This document shows, piece by piece, positions 31,163 through 39,256 of a stretch of DNA of 39,256 nt (position 1 is its first letter; each line of letters opens with the position of its first letter). The stretch covers positions 1 to 39,256 of the forward strand of contig NZ_JAUKPO010000043.1 in NCBI RefSeq assembly GCF_030503435.1, written 5' to 3'. Under the pieces are notes generated by a model, which saw only the letters and a program-made list of their open reading frames with translations, was not told where the DNA came from and ran no database searches. The DNA comes from Rhodocytophaga aerolata. Lineage in GTDB: Bacteria > Bacteroidota > Bacteroidia > Cytophagales > 172606-1. The position numbers were made by a program, and so were the translations under genes.

Positions 31163-33813
31163 AAAGGCAGCAACCACCTACATGGATAGACAAAATCCTA
31201 CACTATAGACTCCCTAAGGAGCAGTTTGAAGAAGTGCAGGGCGATATGCATGAGCTATACCATCACTGGGCAGAAGAAATGGGTAAGAGAAAAGCAAATC
31301 GAATGTATCTGCTCAATGCCTTCACTTTCCTGCGTCCTTTGCCCAAACGTTCAGATTCTCTTTCTTGCAAAATTCATCCCTATTTACAAACCAATTCTTT
31401 GGATATGATCCGTAGTTACCTAGTTATTGCTTTCAGATATCTTCTCAAACGCCGTTTATACGCAGGTATCAATATTTTTGGCTTATCCATAGGGATAACC
31501 TTTACATTATTGATTAGCAGTTATATTTGGTCAGAAGTCCAGGTAAATGCTACGCTGAAGAATGCACCTCGCCATTATATTGTACAGAGCAAATGGACAC
31601 AAAAGGACATGGGACTTGAGATTACCACCTTAGCTCCCCTTGGGAAAACACTTAAAGAAGAATATCCACATCTGGTGGCTAATTATTACCGGTTTGACGG
31701 GATCACATCCATTGTTTCAAAAGGCGACAAACATTTCCGGGAAGATATTCAGGTAGGAGATTCAACTTTACTAGATATGTACGGATTTAGTTTGATTCAT
31801 GGAAATGCCCAAACTGCCCTTAACTCACCTAACTCTGTAGTTATTACTGCCCAAAAAGCCCTCAAATATTTTGGTAAAACCGATGTCATCGGACAGACAC
31901 TTACTATCTCCTCAAATACAGGAGATAAACAGGATTTTGCCATAACTGGCATTCTCGATAAGTTACCCCGTAATTCAGTAACGAATCTGCTTAATATAGA
32001 CAATCAGATATTTACTTCTACGGAGAGCATGTCATTTTTTGGCAGGGGTGATATGAAAGGATGGGATAATATCTACATTGTAACCTATATAGAGCTAAAG
32101 GAAGGGGTGAAACCCTCAGATTTAGAACAACCTCTCGCACAAATTTTAGCTAGGCACGCACCTGAAACAATCAAAGCAAACCTGCACAGTTATCTGACGC
32201 CTTTACAGGACTTTTACCTGGAGACTAACAATGCGCTAGTGAATAAACTGATTGTTACCCTTGCCTGGGTAGTAACATTTATTCTACTGATGGCTATTGT
32301 TAATTTCGTTAATATTTCAATTGGTAGTTCTTCATCCCGCCTAAAAGAAATTGGGGTGCGAAAAGTATTGGGAGGAATCAGGCGACAATTAGTCTACCAA
32401 TTCTTGACTGAATCTATTGTTTTAGCATTTATTGCTATGCTTTTATCACTAGTGCTGTATGAAGTTTTCAGGCCTTTCTTTGGAGATCTGCTTGGGCAAC
32501 AAATAACATCCTTATTTTCAGTTTCCCCGTATTTATTTGGAATCCCTGTTGGACTTGCTCTCCTTATTGGGTCTTTGGCTGGTATATACCCTGCATTTGT
32601 ACTATCATCAATGCCTTCAGTAGATTCGCTGAAAGGAAAACTCAAGTCTGTCAAAGAAAATATAATTTTTCGCCGGCTGCTGATTGCCTCTCAGTTTTCA
32701 GTTGCGTTGATCGTATTTTTTGGTGCCTTAATTATTTCCAGGCAAGTAGATCTTTTCTTTACAAAAGAGCTCGGATACAACAAAGAAACTATTTTCTCGG
32801 TGGCATTACCTCGTGATTTTTCACCAAAAGGGGTAGCAAAAATGGAAACGGTGCGAAATGAATTTATGCGTTTGCCAGTTATAGAAAGTGCGAGTTTTTC
32901 CTATGAAATACCGGATGGAAATAACGGGTTCAGCGCCAATCTATACCTGGCTGAAAAAGATTCCACTCAAAGCATTACGGCAAAAGTGTTGCAAACAGAT
33001 GAGAAGTATGCCGAAACATACCGGATTAAAATGGCGGAGGGGCAGTTTTTCCATGCCCAACAAGGCACATATAATCCCGAACGCATTGTCTTGAATGAAG
33101 CAGCTGTGCAAAGTTTAGGTTTTAAAAATCCGCAGCAGGCAATCGGACAGAAAATAAAGGTACAAGGCACCTCTTTTGTTTCAACCATTTTCGGCGTTAC
33201 AAAAAACTTTCATTTTGAGTCTATGCACTCTCCGGTTCGTCCCATTGTGTTTACCCATGTCCGCAATACAAGACAGTATCGCTTTTTGTCCTTGAAACTA
33301 AAACCTGGCAACATAAGCCAATCAATAGCTAGCGTTGAAGGCGTATTTCATCAGTTGTTGCCGGGTGCACCATTTGAATTTACTTTCATGGATGACACCT
33401 TACAAAAGCTTTATCAATCTGAAATACAACTAAAAAAAGCGGCCCAGATTGCTACTGTATTAGCGCTTGTGATTGTGTGGCTAGGTGTAATGGGCATGGT
33501 TTCCTTAAGTATAACCCGCCGGATGAAAGAATTAGGTATCAGGAAAGTACTAGGAGCTAGTGTGAGAAGCCTTGTGTTATTATTTATAAAAGAATTTATG
33601 TTAGTATGGGTGCTTGCTGTTGGTATTGCTTTCCCTTTAGCCTACTTCATCATGCATAACTGGCTGCAAGCTTACGCCTACCGAATTGAGATGGGCTGGA
33701 TATCTTTTGTTAGCTTAGGTGCCGCCTTTGCCCTATTTATCAGCTTCATAATTAGCCTGCAGACAATACGTGCTGCACGAACCAATCCATCTAAAATTTT
33801 AAGAAGTGAGTAA
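31159..33813 (+). CDS. FtsX/MacB-type ABC transporter permease with PadR-associated prefix domain
   Basis: An 884-aa permease. Residues 1-75 are the small soluble prefix domain (PPTWIDKILHYRLPKEQFEE, VQGDMHELYHHWAEEMGK) typical of permeases paired with PadR. Then come two MacB/FtsX units: first membrane helix about 103-125 (GINIFGLSIGITFTLLISSY), periplasmic MacB_PCD domain, helices about 370-500 with SSSRLKEIGVRKVLGGIRRQ, a second helix at about 515-535, second periplasmic domain, and three C-terminal helices with MKELGIRKVLGASVRSLVLL. There is no ATP-binding domain; the ATPase must come from elsewhere. It starts within the PadR stop codon. A palindromic repeat follows 6 nt after the stop. 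Confidence 0.94.
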   Translation: MKRQQPPTWIDKILHYRLPKEQFEEVQGDMHELYHHWAEEMGKRKANRMYLLNAFTFLRPLPKRSDSLSCKIHPYLQTNSLDMIRSYLVIAFRYLLKRRLYAGINIFGLSIGITFTLLISSYIWSEVQVNATLKNAPRHYIVQSKWTQKDMGLEITTLAPLGKTLKEEYPHLVANYYRFDGITSIVSKGDKHFREDIQVGDSTLLDMYGFSLIHGNAQTALNSPNSVVITAQKALKYFGKTDVIGQTLTISSNTGDKQDFAITGILDKLPRNSVTNLLNIDNQIFTSTESMSFFGRGDMKGWDNIYIVTYIELKEGVKPSDLEQPLAQILARHAPETIKANLHSYLTPLQDFYLETNNALVNKLIVTLAWVVTFILLMAIVNFVNISIGSSSSRLKEIGVRKVLGGIRRQLVYQFLTESIVLAFIAMLLSLVLYEVFRPFFGDLLGQQITSLFSVSPYLFGIPVGLALLIGSLAGIYPAFVLSSMPSVDSLKGKLKSVKENIIFRRLLIASQFSVALIVFFGALIISRQVDLFFTKELGYNKETIFSVALPRDFSPKGVAKMETVRNEFMRLPVIESASFSYEIPDGNNGFSANLYLAEKDSTQSITAKVLQTDEKYAETYRIKMAEGQFFHAQQGTYNPERIVLNEAAVQSLGFKNPQQAIGQKIKVQGTSFVSTIFGVTKNFHFESMHSPVRPIVFTHVRNTRQYRFLSLKLKPGNISQSIASVEGVFHQLLPGAPFEFTFMDDTLQKLYQSEIQLKKAAQIATVLALVIVWLGVMGMVSLSITRRMKELGIRKVLGASVRSLVLLFIKEFMLVWVLAVGIAFPLAYFIMHNWLQAYAYRIEMGWISFVSLGAAFALFISFIISLQTIRAARTNPSKILRSE

Positions 33814-33818
33814 AATAG

Positions 33819-33846
33819 AAATAGGAGTTACAAATTTCTCCCCTTT
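33819..33846. repeat. dispersed palindrome, degenerate copy after the permease
   Basis: AAATAGGAGTTACAAATTTC, then TCCCCTTT. It begins 6 nt after the permease stop and ends in T-rich sequence. Resembles the copy at 30603. Could act as a terminator. Confidence 0.45.
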
Positions 33847-34031
33847 CTTAGAACTATTACTTAATGCAAATATTAGTTTAACACAATGTATCCTATTAAT
33901 ATACTCTAGCTTTAACTCTTTACTGACTCCACTCTGGTGCAGGGCTTATGACTCCATGCTATCCTCCAATAGAATTAAAATTGGATGCAGGATAGATAAT
34001 TTTATTAACTTGGCTACCTGTCTTTTAATCC

Positions 34032-34772
34032 ATGCCAGCCATGCCATCGAAAAGGATCTTAGAAATATGTGCCTTTACTTTTCAATCTTGCCTGATTGCC
34101 CAGAAAGCCGGCGCTGCCCGGGTTGAACTCTGTGATAACCCCCTTGAAGGAGGCACAACGCCAAGTTATGGAACCATTAAACTGGTACGGGAGAAACTCT
34201 CCATTAAGCTCTATCCCATTATCCGCCCAAGATCTGGAAATTATTATTATAACGATGAGGAGTTTGAGATCATTAAGCATGATATACAAATCTGTCAGGA
34301 GTTGGGCTGTGATGGGATCTCTGTTGGCGTGCAAACGATTGATGGACATATAGATACTCAACGCATGAAGCAAGTTGTAGAATGGGCTTACCCAATGGGC
34401 GTCACCTGTAATCGGGTCTTTGATGGCACACCTGATCCTTTCAAAGCTTTAGACGATCTAATTACCTGTGGGTGTGAACGGGTACTTACCTCTGGCCAAA
34501 GCAGTGCTGCACCGCAGGCTGGGAAACTGTTGGGGGACTTGGTTAGACATGCGGCCAATAGAATTAGTATTATGCCTGGAGCCGGGATAAAATCTGGTAA
34601 TCTGTCAAAATTAATAGAAGAAAGCAAGGCAACCGAGTTTCACGCATCAGCCAGGATTATTGCCCAGAATCCGGTAACATTTGTAAACCGGAATGTGAGC
34701 GATTATGGGAATGTATATATTGCGGATGAAAGTGAAGTGAGAGCTATGGTGCAAATTTTAAATATCTACTGA
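34032..34772 (+). CDS. cutC: CutC family protein (copper homeostasis)
   Basis: A 246-aa TIM-barrel protein of the CutC family: KRILEICAFTFQSCLIAQKA, GAARVELCDNPLEGGTTPSY, GTIKLVREKLSIKLYPIIRP, RSGNYYYNDEEFEIIKHDIQ, LGCDGISVGVQTIDGHIDTQ, GVTCNRVFDGTPDPFKALDD, CGCERVLTSGQSSAAPQAGK and IMPGAGIKSGNL. All are family landmarks. The family is linked to copper handling in some bacteria and animals, but the chemistry is unsettled. The ATG at 34032 matches the family length; an ATG at 34041 is close by. It stands alone. Confidence 0.94.
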   Translation: MPAMPSKRILEICAFTFQSCLIAQKAGAARVELCDNPLEGGTTPSYGTIKLVREKLSIKLYPIIRPRSGNYYYNDEEFEIIKHDIQICQELGCDGISVGVQTIDGHIDTQRMKQVVEWAYPMGVTCNRVFDGTPDPFKALDDLITCGCERVLTSGQSSAAPQAGKLLGDLVRHAANRISIMPGAGIKSGNLSKLIEESKATEFHASARIIAQNPVTFVNRNVSDYGNVYIADESEVRAMVQILNIY

Positions 34773-34875
34773 ATAGCAAACTAGGTAAAGTTTGTGTCGC
34801 AGAGATGAATTCCTCCCTGAAAGTCCATTTAGAAGTAATTAAAATAGGGGCCAATACTGAAACTTTATCTATGGG

Positions 34876-34908
34876 CAAGAGGGGGAAAAGATATCTTTCC
34901 CCCTCTTG
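34876..34908. terminator. strong GC-rich hairpin, probable terminator
   Basis: CAAGAGGGGGAAA (34876-34888) pairs with TTTCCCCCTCTTG (34896-34908): 13 bp with GATATC in the loop. About 100 nt after the cutC stop and 44 nt before the left end of the ISL3 element. Probably ends cutC transcription, or ended the truncated gene now on the right of the element. Confidence 0.65.
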
Positions 34909-34951
34909 TATATAATCTGGTGTAAAGAGGCCAGTGGCACCGTTTGATAGA

Positions 34952-36632
34952 GGTTCTTCGTCTTTTTTGGTGAAAAGTAAGATAATTTCTTGTTAAGCAA
35001 GCATGGATACTTCCCTGCTTTTGCCACCTCAATTTGCCATATGCTACAATAGCGTATCTGAACAAAGTGTTCGGTTTGGGGTGATGAGTACATCCCATCA
35101 TGGAATCTGTCCTCTCTGCCGACAGCCCAGTAGCCGAATCCACAGTTATTACTCTCGCAAAGTAACTGACTTACCCATCAGTGGTAAATCCGTCCACTTG
35201 TTGCTCCACGCCCGCAAGTTTTTCTGTGCGCAGGCTTGTTGCCCCCGAAAGATCTTCACTGAAAGGTGGGGTGGGGATCTGATGTCTTATCAAAGGAGAT
35301 TGAATCGGGCAACGGCGCAAATCCGTTCGATTGCTTTAATGATGGGGGGTAATCCGGGCACAAAACTGACTCATTTACTAGGGCTGCCAGTAAGTGCCTC
35401 CACTGTTCTTCGCATACTCAAACAAACGTCCCTACCTTCTCAGCATACGCCCAAAGCCGTCGGTGTGGACGATTTTGCTTTCAAAAAAGGGCGGATCTAT
35501 GGTACTATTCTAGTAGATCTTGAAAAAAGAAAACCCTTGGAATTATTGCAAGATCGAGAAGGGAAGACTTTAGAGGATTGGCTGAAAGCGCACCCTGGTA
35601 TTGAACTGTTAACTAGAGATAGGTCTTTTGTATATGCCAATGCAATAACGGCAGCTTGTCCACAAGCCGTCCAGGTTGCCGATAGATGGCACCTGCTGAA
35701 GAATCTCTCCGAGCAGTGGGAACGCTTGCTGGATAGTCAGCGAACTTTAATTGGTCAAACTGCCCTGGAAATTGGGCAAACTCATCTAAAACCATCCGTT
35801 CAACTTCCAGATCTCAGTTCGGTAATTGCTAAGCTTGAGCAGGCAAATGTAGGCGATGACCTACCTTCAGAGAAGCGCTATGGTAAATATCAACAGGTGA
35901 AACAGTTGCAAGAGGAAGGCCATTCGATGCGGGCCATTGCCCGTCACCTGGCTATGTCTCGAAGAACGGTAGGAAAATATTTCAATCAAGAACGATTCGT
36001 GCCTAAAACCAAAACTAAGCGGTCTAACTTACTTAAGTTTGATTCCTATCTGCTGCAGCGCTGGAAGGAAGGAGAAGCCAATGGCAACACCTTACTGAGA
36101 GAAATTCGGGCCTTGGGATATACCGGCAGTTATCCCATCCTGAGGAATTGGTTAGCTAATTATCCCCCAAGAGCTAATGAGCAGGGTTTACCCATAGCAG
36201 ACAGGCGGTATGCTTATTCCAATCGTAGTTTGAGTTTCGCTTTTTGTCAAGCCGAAAAGGAGTGGGATACAGAAAAGAAACCGCTGCTGGAGAAGCTTCT
36301 CCAAAAGAGCCCACTGCTGCAACAAGCCCGGGAATTGAGTCTGGAATTTAAGTCATTGATGGAGCAAAAGAAAGGGGAATGTCTGGAAAACTGGTGTCAG
36401 CGAGCTGGTCAATTCCCTGCTTTTGCGGGCTTTGTCCGAGGTATCGGGCAGGACTTCCAAGCCGTTCAGCAGGCTTTTTCATCCTCTTGGAGTAATGGAC
36501 AGACGGAGGGACAGGTTAACCGACTCAAGACGATCAAGCGCCAGATGTATGGAAGAGCGAGCTTTACTTTATTACGTTTAAGGGTACTAGCTGATTCTGG
36601 ATAGCACTTTTCACCAAATGCGGCGAAGAACC
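34952..36632 (+). mobile_element. ISL3-family insertion sequence, apparently intact
   Basis: A 1681-bp element with 27-bp terminal inverted repeats at 34952-34978 and 36606-36632. They match at 23 of 27 positions: both begin GGTTCTTCG and end TTTGGTGAAAAGT when read inward. The transposase is full length. The family normally makes an 8-bp target duplication. The flanks here, TTGATAGA on the left and CATTTAGC on the right, do not match, so the two sides may no longer be the original target halves. Confidence 0.9.
35003..36604 (+). CDS. ISL3 family transposase
   Basis: A 533-aa transposase. N-terminal zinc finger: CPLC at 36-39 and the cysteines around 75-80 (CAQACCPRKIFTERW). A helix-turn-helix region follows (LTHLLGLPVSASTVLRILKQ). 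The DDE_Tnp_ISL3 domain starts at AVGVDDFAFKKGRIYGTILV, with a second acidic position in LLTRDRSFVYANAI and the ADRWHLLKNL motif. An internal helix-turn-helix (SMRAIARHLAMSRRTVGKYF) follows. The final NGQTEGQVNRLKTIKRQMYG carries the catalytic Glu. The frame is unbroken and the ATG at 35003 is 24 nt inside the left repeat. Confidence 0.94.
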   Translation: MDTSLLLPPQFAICYNSVSEQSVRFGVMSTSHHGICPLCRQPSSRIHSYYSRKVTDLPISGKSVHLLLHARKFFCAQACCPRKIFTERWGGDLMSYQRRLNRATAQIRSIALMMGGNPGTKLTHLLGLPVSASTVLRILKQTSLPSQHTPKAVGVDDFAFKKGRIYGTILVDLEKRKPLELLQDREGKTLEDWLKAHPGIELLTRDRSFVYANAITAACPQAVQVADRWHLLKNLSEQWERLLDSQRTLIGQTALEIGQTHLKPSVQLPDLSSVIAKLEQANVGDDLPSEKRYGKYQQVKQLQEEGHSMRAIARHLAMSRRTVGKYFNQERFVPKTKTKRSNLLKFDSYLLQRWKEGEANGNTLLREIRALGYTGSYPILRNWLANYPPRANEQGLPIADRRYAYSNRSLSFAFCQAEKEWDTEKKPLLEKLLQKSPLLQQARELSLEFKSLMEQKKGECLENWCQRAGQFPAFAGFVRGIGQDFQAVQQAFSSSWSNGQTEGQVNRLKTIKRQMYGRASFTLLRLRVLADSG

Positions 36633-36635
36633 CAT

Positions 36636-38408
36636 TTAGCCAGTATATATAATAAAACTGGCATTTGTTGAACCATCCTGCCAGGTGTATAAGGAAGCAA
36701 ACTTGGTATGAGCACTTAATAAGACTGGCTTATCATCACAAATAATCTGATCTGCTCCTAAATTTACTTCTAAGGGACGTTCATAGGTTACCTCAATAGT
36801 ATATCTGGTTGAACAACCATTTGTACAGATATCCACCCAGTAAACACCTGATTGTTTAACAGTAAACGTAGATTTAGCTGATCCATCTTGCCAGCGGTAG
36901 ACACCTTGTTGAGATGAGACATCTAGAAGTAAACTTTCTCCATTGCATAATAAGGTATCGTTACCCAAACTGAAGGCCGGAGAGACAATAATTTTCTTTT
37001 CTAACTCTTGCACACTACCATCTGTTAAACTTACTCTGGCGTGTACAGAATAAATTCCTGGCTTGCTAAAGTGATGCACAGGAGCTAGCTCAGTAGATTG
37101 ATTACTTGCCTCACTTGTTGTAGTATCACCAAATTGCCATTCCACCGTTGTTACAGCTAAATTATTTTGAATGGTGAAATTGTATAAGGTATTTTCACAA
37201 GCTTTCTGATAAGTGATATAAGGATCAGCGTCAAAATAGCTGCTAATAAAGTTGGGAAAGCAGGCCCAGGTATAAAAGTTATGGGTATTTCCAGGATTTA
37301 TCTCTTGTGAGTTGAAGCGGCAGGCTAGACCGGGTTTATCCGGATCATGAATAACACCGGCATAGGTAGCATGCTCATTAGGTTGGTTGACATAAATTTT
37401 ACCATTTAAAGCCAACTGTAAGCCATAAACACTATAGTAAGGAATTTTTTCTGCATCAATACTATACCTTGACTCACAAATAGTCTGTGCTGAACCTGCT
37501 GCCAAGTTAAATTGATATATTTTCCTGCTCTCTGAAGCCCCCACATACAAAAGCTTGCTGTTGGCAGAAAAGCTAATGCCATAGGGCTTTAACAAAGGAT
37601 CATCTGAGAACCCTTCTGATAGAGTGACAGGATTAGATACTATACCGGAAGTTGCATCAAAATCAAAAACTTGTGCAAGATTTTGTCCTTGAACAGCTAA
37701 GGCTAGCTTTTTACCATTGGGTGAAAATTTCATTTCTCCAATCGTATTACTATATCCAATGCGATTTTGCGTCAGGTACTCATGCTCAGATCCGCTATGA
37801 CTGATAATGGGCTGTCCACTTACTCCTTGCTCTGTAACAAGATACGCCAAAAAACGGTTTGATCCCCATTCATGGGTCATCACCCATACGTCTGTTCGAT
37901 TTACATGAAAGACAGCAGAAAGCCGTTCAGTAGCCGGCTTGTATAAAAATGTATTCTTTGTAGCAGCGACCACATCTCCAAACCCATTATTTAAACACAT
38001 ATTCACTTCTGAGTAATGAATACCACTATTAGGAAGATTTTCATAACCTCCTTCATCAGCTGTAAATATATAATAAATGCTTTCATCCCCTGGCTTTGGA
38101 ATGATAATGGCTGACTGGGTAGAAGTCCAATGTCCTTTTAAGCCACGGCCATTCGGCATTTGCTTATGAGTTCGATCCCACACACTCATCCCATCGGTAT
38201 AAAAAAGCAGACGCCCCTCTTGATCAGCTATGGTAGCACAACCTTCAGAGGTGTTTAAGGCACCATTGGTTATTATCTTAGGTGGAGTATCACTAAAATC
38301 CAATCCATTATTTCTACCAAAATACCATAGAGAAGCCTGTTTTTGCGCTTTTGAAGTGTAAAAAGTGAGGAGAAAGTATGTCAGAAGAGAGTAAATAACA
38401 AAACGCAT
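36636..38408 (-). pseudogene. secreted PKD-domain protein, 3' end removed by the ISL3 insertion
   Basis: The remaining 590 aa start at the ATG 38408 with a signal peptide (MRFVIYSLLTYFLLTFYTSKA, cleavage before QKQ). Residues about 20-390 form a propeller-like region (ASLWYFGRNNGLDFSDTPPK, EMKFSPNGKKLALAVQGQNL, PYGISFSANSKLLYVGASES). A PKD domain follows (VEWQFGDTTTS, HHFSKPGIYSVHARV), then two Ig-like CxxxYRWQDGS/YTWQDGS repeats. The second repeat is cut off after QDGSTNASFIIYTG, with the stop codon formed at the junction with the element. Relatives normally continue to a T9SS sorting or gliding-motility C-terminal domain, which is missing. The frame left of the element does not supply the rest. 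Confidence 0.82.
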
Positions 38409-38462
38409 GAGAAATAGCTTCGTTAGAGTATCGTACAACAATAAAGTTATAGATCTGATCAA

Positions 38463-38905
38463 GAACTATTACTTGTAGCTACATGAAGCAGTAGTTTGCC
38501 CGTGTGTATATATGTATGAAATTTTCTATATTATCCTAGAATGACTTATCAGATAATCTTCACTAAAATTACTTACTTGGTTATGCTTCAAATTTTATTG
38601 AGCCAACCAAACTATCAAAGGCCATAGAATTTAATATAGATTCGTAATCAAATGCATCAGGAATGGAGGCTATCTATTTTGTACAGTTTGAAAAGCAAGT
38701 TCAACCTTTTACTAGATGGCATACCTGGTCGTGAATACTAATCACGAGTGATTTTTATACAATATAAAAATGGGTAACTGACCTATGTATGAATAGATGA
38801 GGTTATCGTGCTTAATCTTTAAGGACTAAAAGTAATTTAGAATCAGTTTTGAACAGAACCCCTCTCAACTTATGGACTGTTCTATATTGCATATCTAAAA
38901 ATAAG
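38463..38905. other. intergenic region 38463-38905
   Basis: No gene is supported in this region. A 19-bp dyad, TCGTGAATACTAATCACGA, lies at 38729-38747, about 160 nt before the lipoprotein start. It could be an operator. The rest is AT-rich. Confidence 0.4.
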
Positions 38906-39235
38906 ATGATAAAATGTTTAACGACTCCTTTCTTACTTCTTTGTTTTTTGTTTTTAATAGCTTGTTCCAAAGATGATGTAGCGCATCCGCAAGCAACAAC
39001 CAAAACACTTGCCAATACTAAATGGGATTTAACTACCTGGGGCACAGGCACTGGAACCGAATCCAGTATACAACCGGGAGAACATGTATATTATCATTTT
39101 CTTGATGGGGAAAACTTAAAGCGAATTAATGAAGAGCCATGTTGCCCTACAACAATAAAGGAATATACCTATCAGCTTAAAAATGACACCTTGATTACCA
39201 ATGTGCTACTCCCCGGAATTCGGACCACTAGCTAA
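38906..39235 (+). CDS. small lipoprotein, lipocalin-like, function unknown
   Basis: A 109-aa lipoprotein. Signal MIKCLTTPFLLLCFLFLIAC ends in a Cys20 lipobox, followed by SKDD. The mature part reads TKTLANTKWDLTTWGTGTGT and later CCPTTIKEYTYQLKNDTLIT, the W-x-L...Y-x-L-x-N-D-T-L pattern of small lipocalin-like/META-type lipoproteins in Bacteroidota. I chose the ATG at 38906; an upstream frame from 38849 would put a long non-signal stretch in front. It ends at a TAA at 39235, slightly shorter than many relatives, so the C-terminus could be trimmed by a mutation. The window ends 21 nt later. Confidence 0.65.
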   Translation: MIKCLTTPFLLLCFLFLIACSKDDVAHPQATTKTLANTKWDLTTWGTGTGTESSIQPGEHVYYHFLDGENLKRINEEPCCPTTIKEYTYQLKNDTLITNVLLPGIRTTS

Positions 39236-39256
39236 GTTGAAAAACAAGTATTAAAA

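Noticed and set aside
34876-34908. GC-rich hairpin near the ISL3 element as part of the element
   Set aside because: It lies 44 nt outside the left terminal repeat and has no counterpart at the right end. A terminator is simpler.

Overview
The window looks like a chromosomal stretch from a Bacteroidota of the order Cytophagales, possibly Rhodocytophaga- or Cytophaga-like. Support for this: DUF2911, DUF3108, DUF4180 and Ferritin_2 family genes, a protein with a type IX secretion (T9SS) type A sorting tail, a PadR plus prefixed-permease pair, an ECF sigma factor, moderate-to-low GC, and start sites without strong Shine-Dalgarno sequences. The genus is inference. I saw no rRNA, tRNA or CRISPR array.

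Layout. 1-4.9 kb: two single-domain response regulators, a DoxX-like membrane protein, two small unknown proteins, a stand-alone acyl carrier protein and a flavin-binding general-stress protein. 5-6.6 kb: a two-gene operon of Tat-type ferritin-like proteins. 7.2-8.9 kb: a decayed IS1182-like element with intact ends. 9.4-16.4 kb: a lipoprotein PQQ-type sugar dehydrogenase, an intact IS5-family element with a TAA target duplication, an alpha/beta hydrolase, a TetR regulator, an orphan ECF sigma factor and an HSL-type esterase. 17.4-19 kb: a second ferritin-like pair, paralogous to the first. 19.4-23 kb: DUF3108, DUF2911, TatA and DUF3833 genes. 23.8-26.5 kb: a 901-aa delta-60 repeat beta-propeller with a T9SS tail. 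27-29.2 kb: small accessory genes (VOC, a frameshifted membrane protein, GNAT, DUF4180). 29.4-34.8 kb: a DoxX/Crp pair, a PadR/FtsX-type permease pair and cutC. 35-36.6 kb: an intact ISL3-family element, which cuts off the 3' end of a secreted PKD-domain protein (36.6-38.4 kb). The window ends with a small lipoprotein.

How the genes may work together. The clearest regulatory signal is an 18-bp dyad present upstream of both genes that flank the TetR regulator: the hydrolase (12837-12854) and the ECF sigma gene (14596-14613). In both places it is followed by a very similar CGTATA-containing promoter-like stretch. The simplest model is one TetR-controlled regulon containing a hydrolase and a sigma factor. 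The two ferritin-like operons share gene order, a 25-nt spacer and an AT-rich upstream motif. All four products carry RR-type export signals, and a TatA homologue lies 3 kb from one pair.

The other notable signal is a dispersed family of roughly 29-bp palindromes (AAAGGGG-AGTTAA / TTAACT-CCCCTTT type) in at least eight intergenic spaces. Also worth a look: a structured non-coding stretch at 26.9-27.07 kb, a G7 tract at the point of a frameshift, and a small gene broken by one TAG. I found no defence system or other clearly new multi-gene machine.
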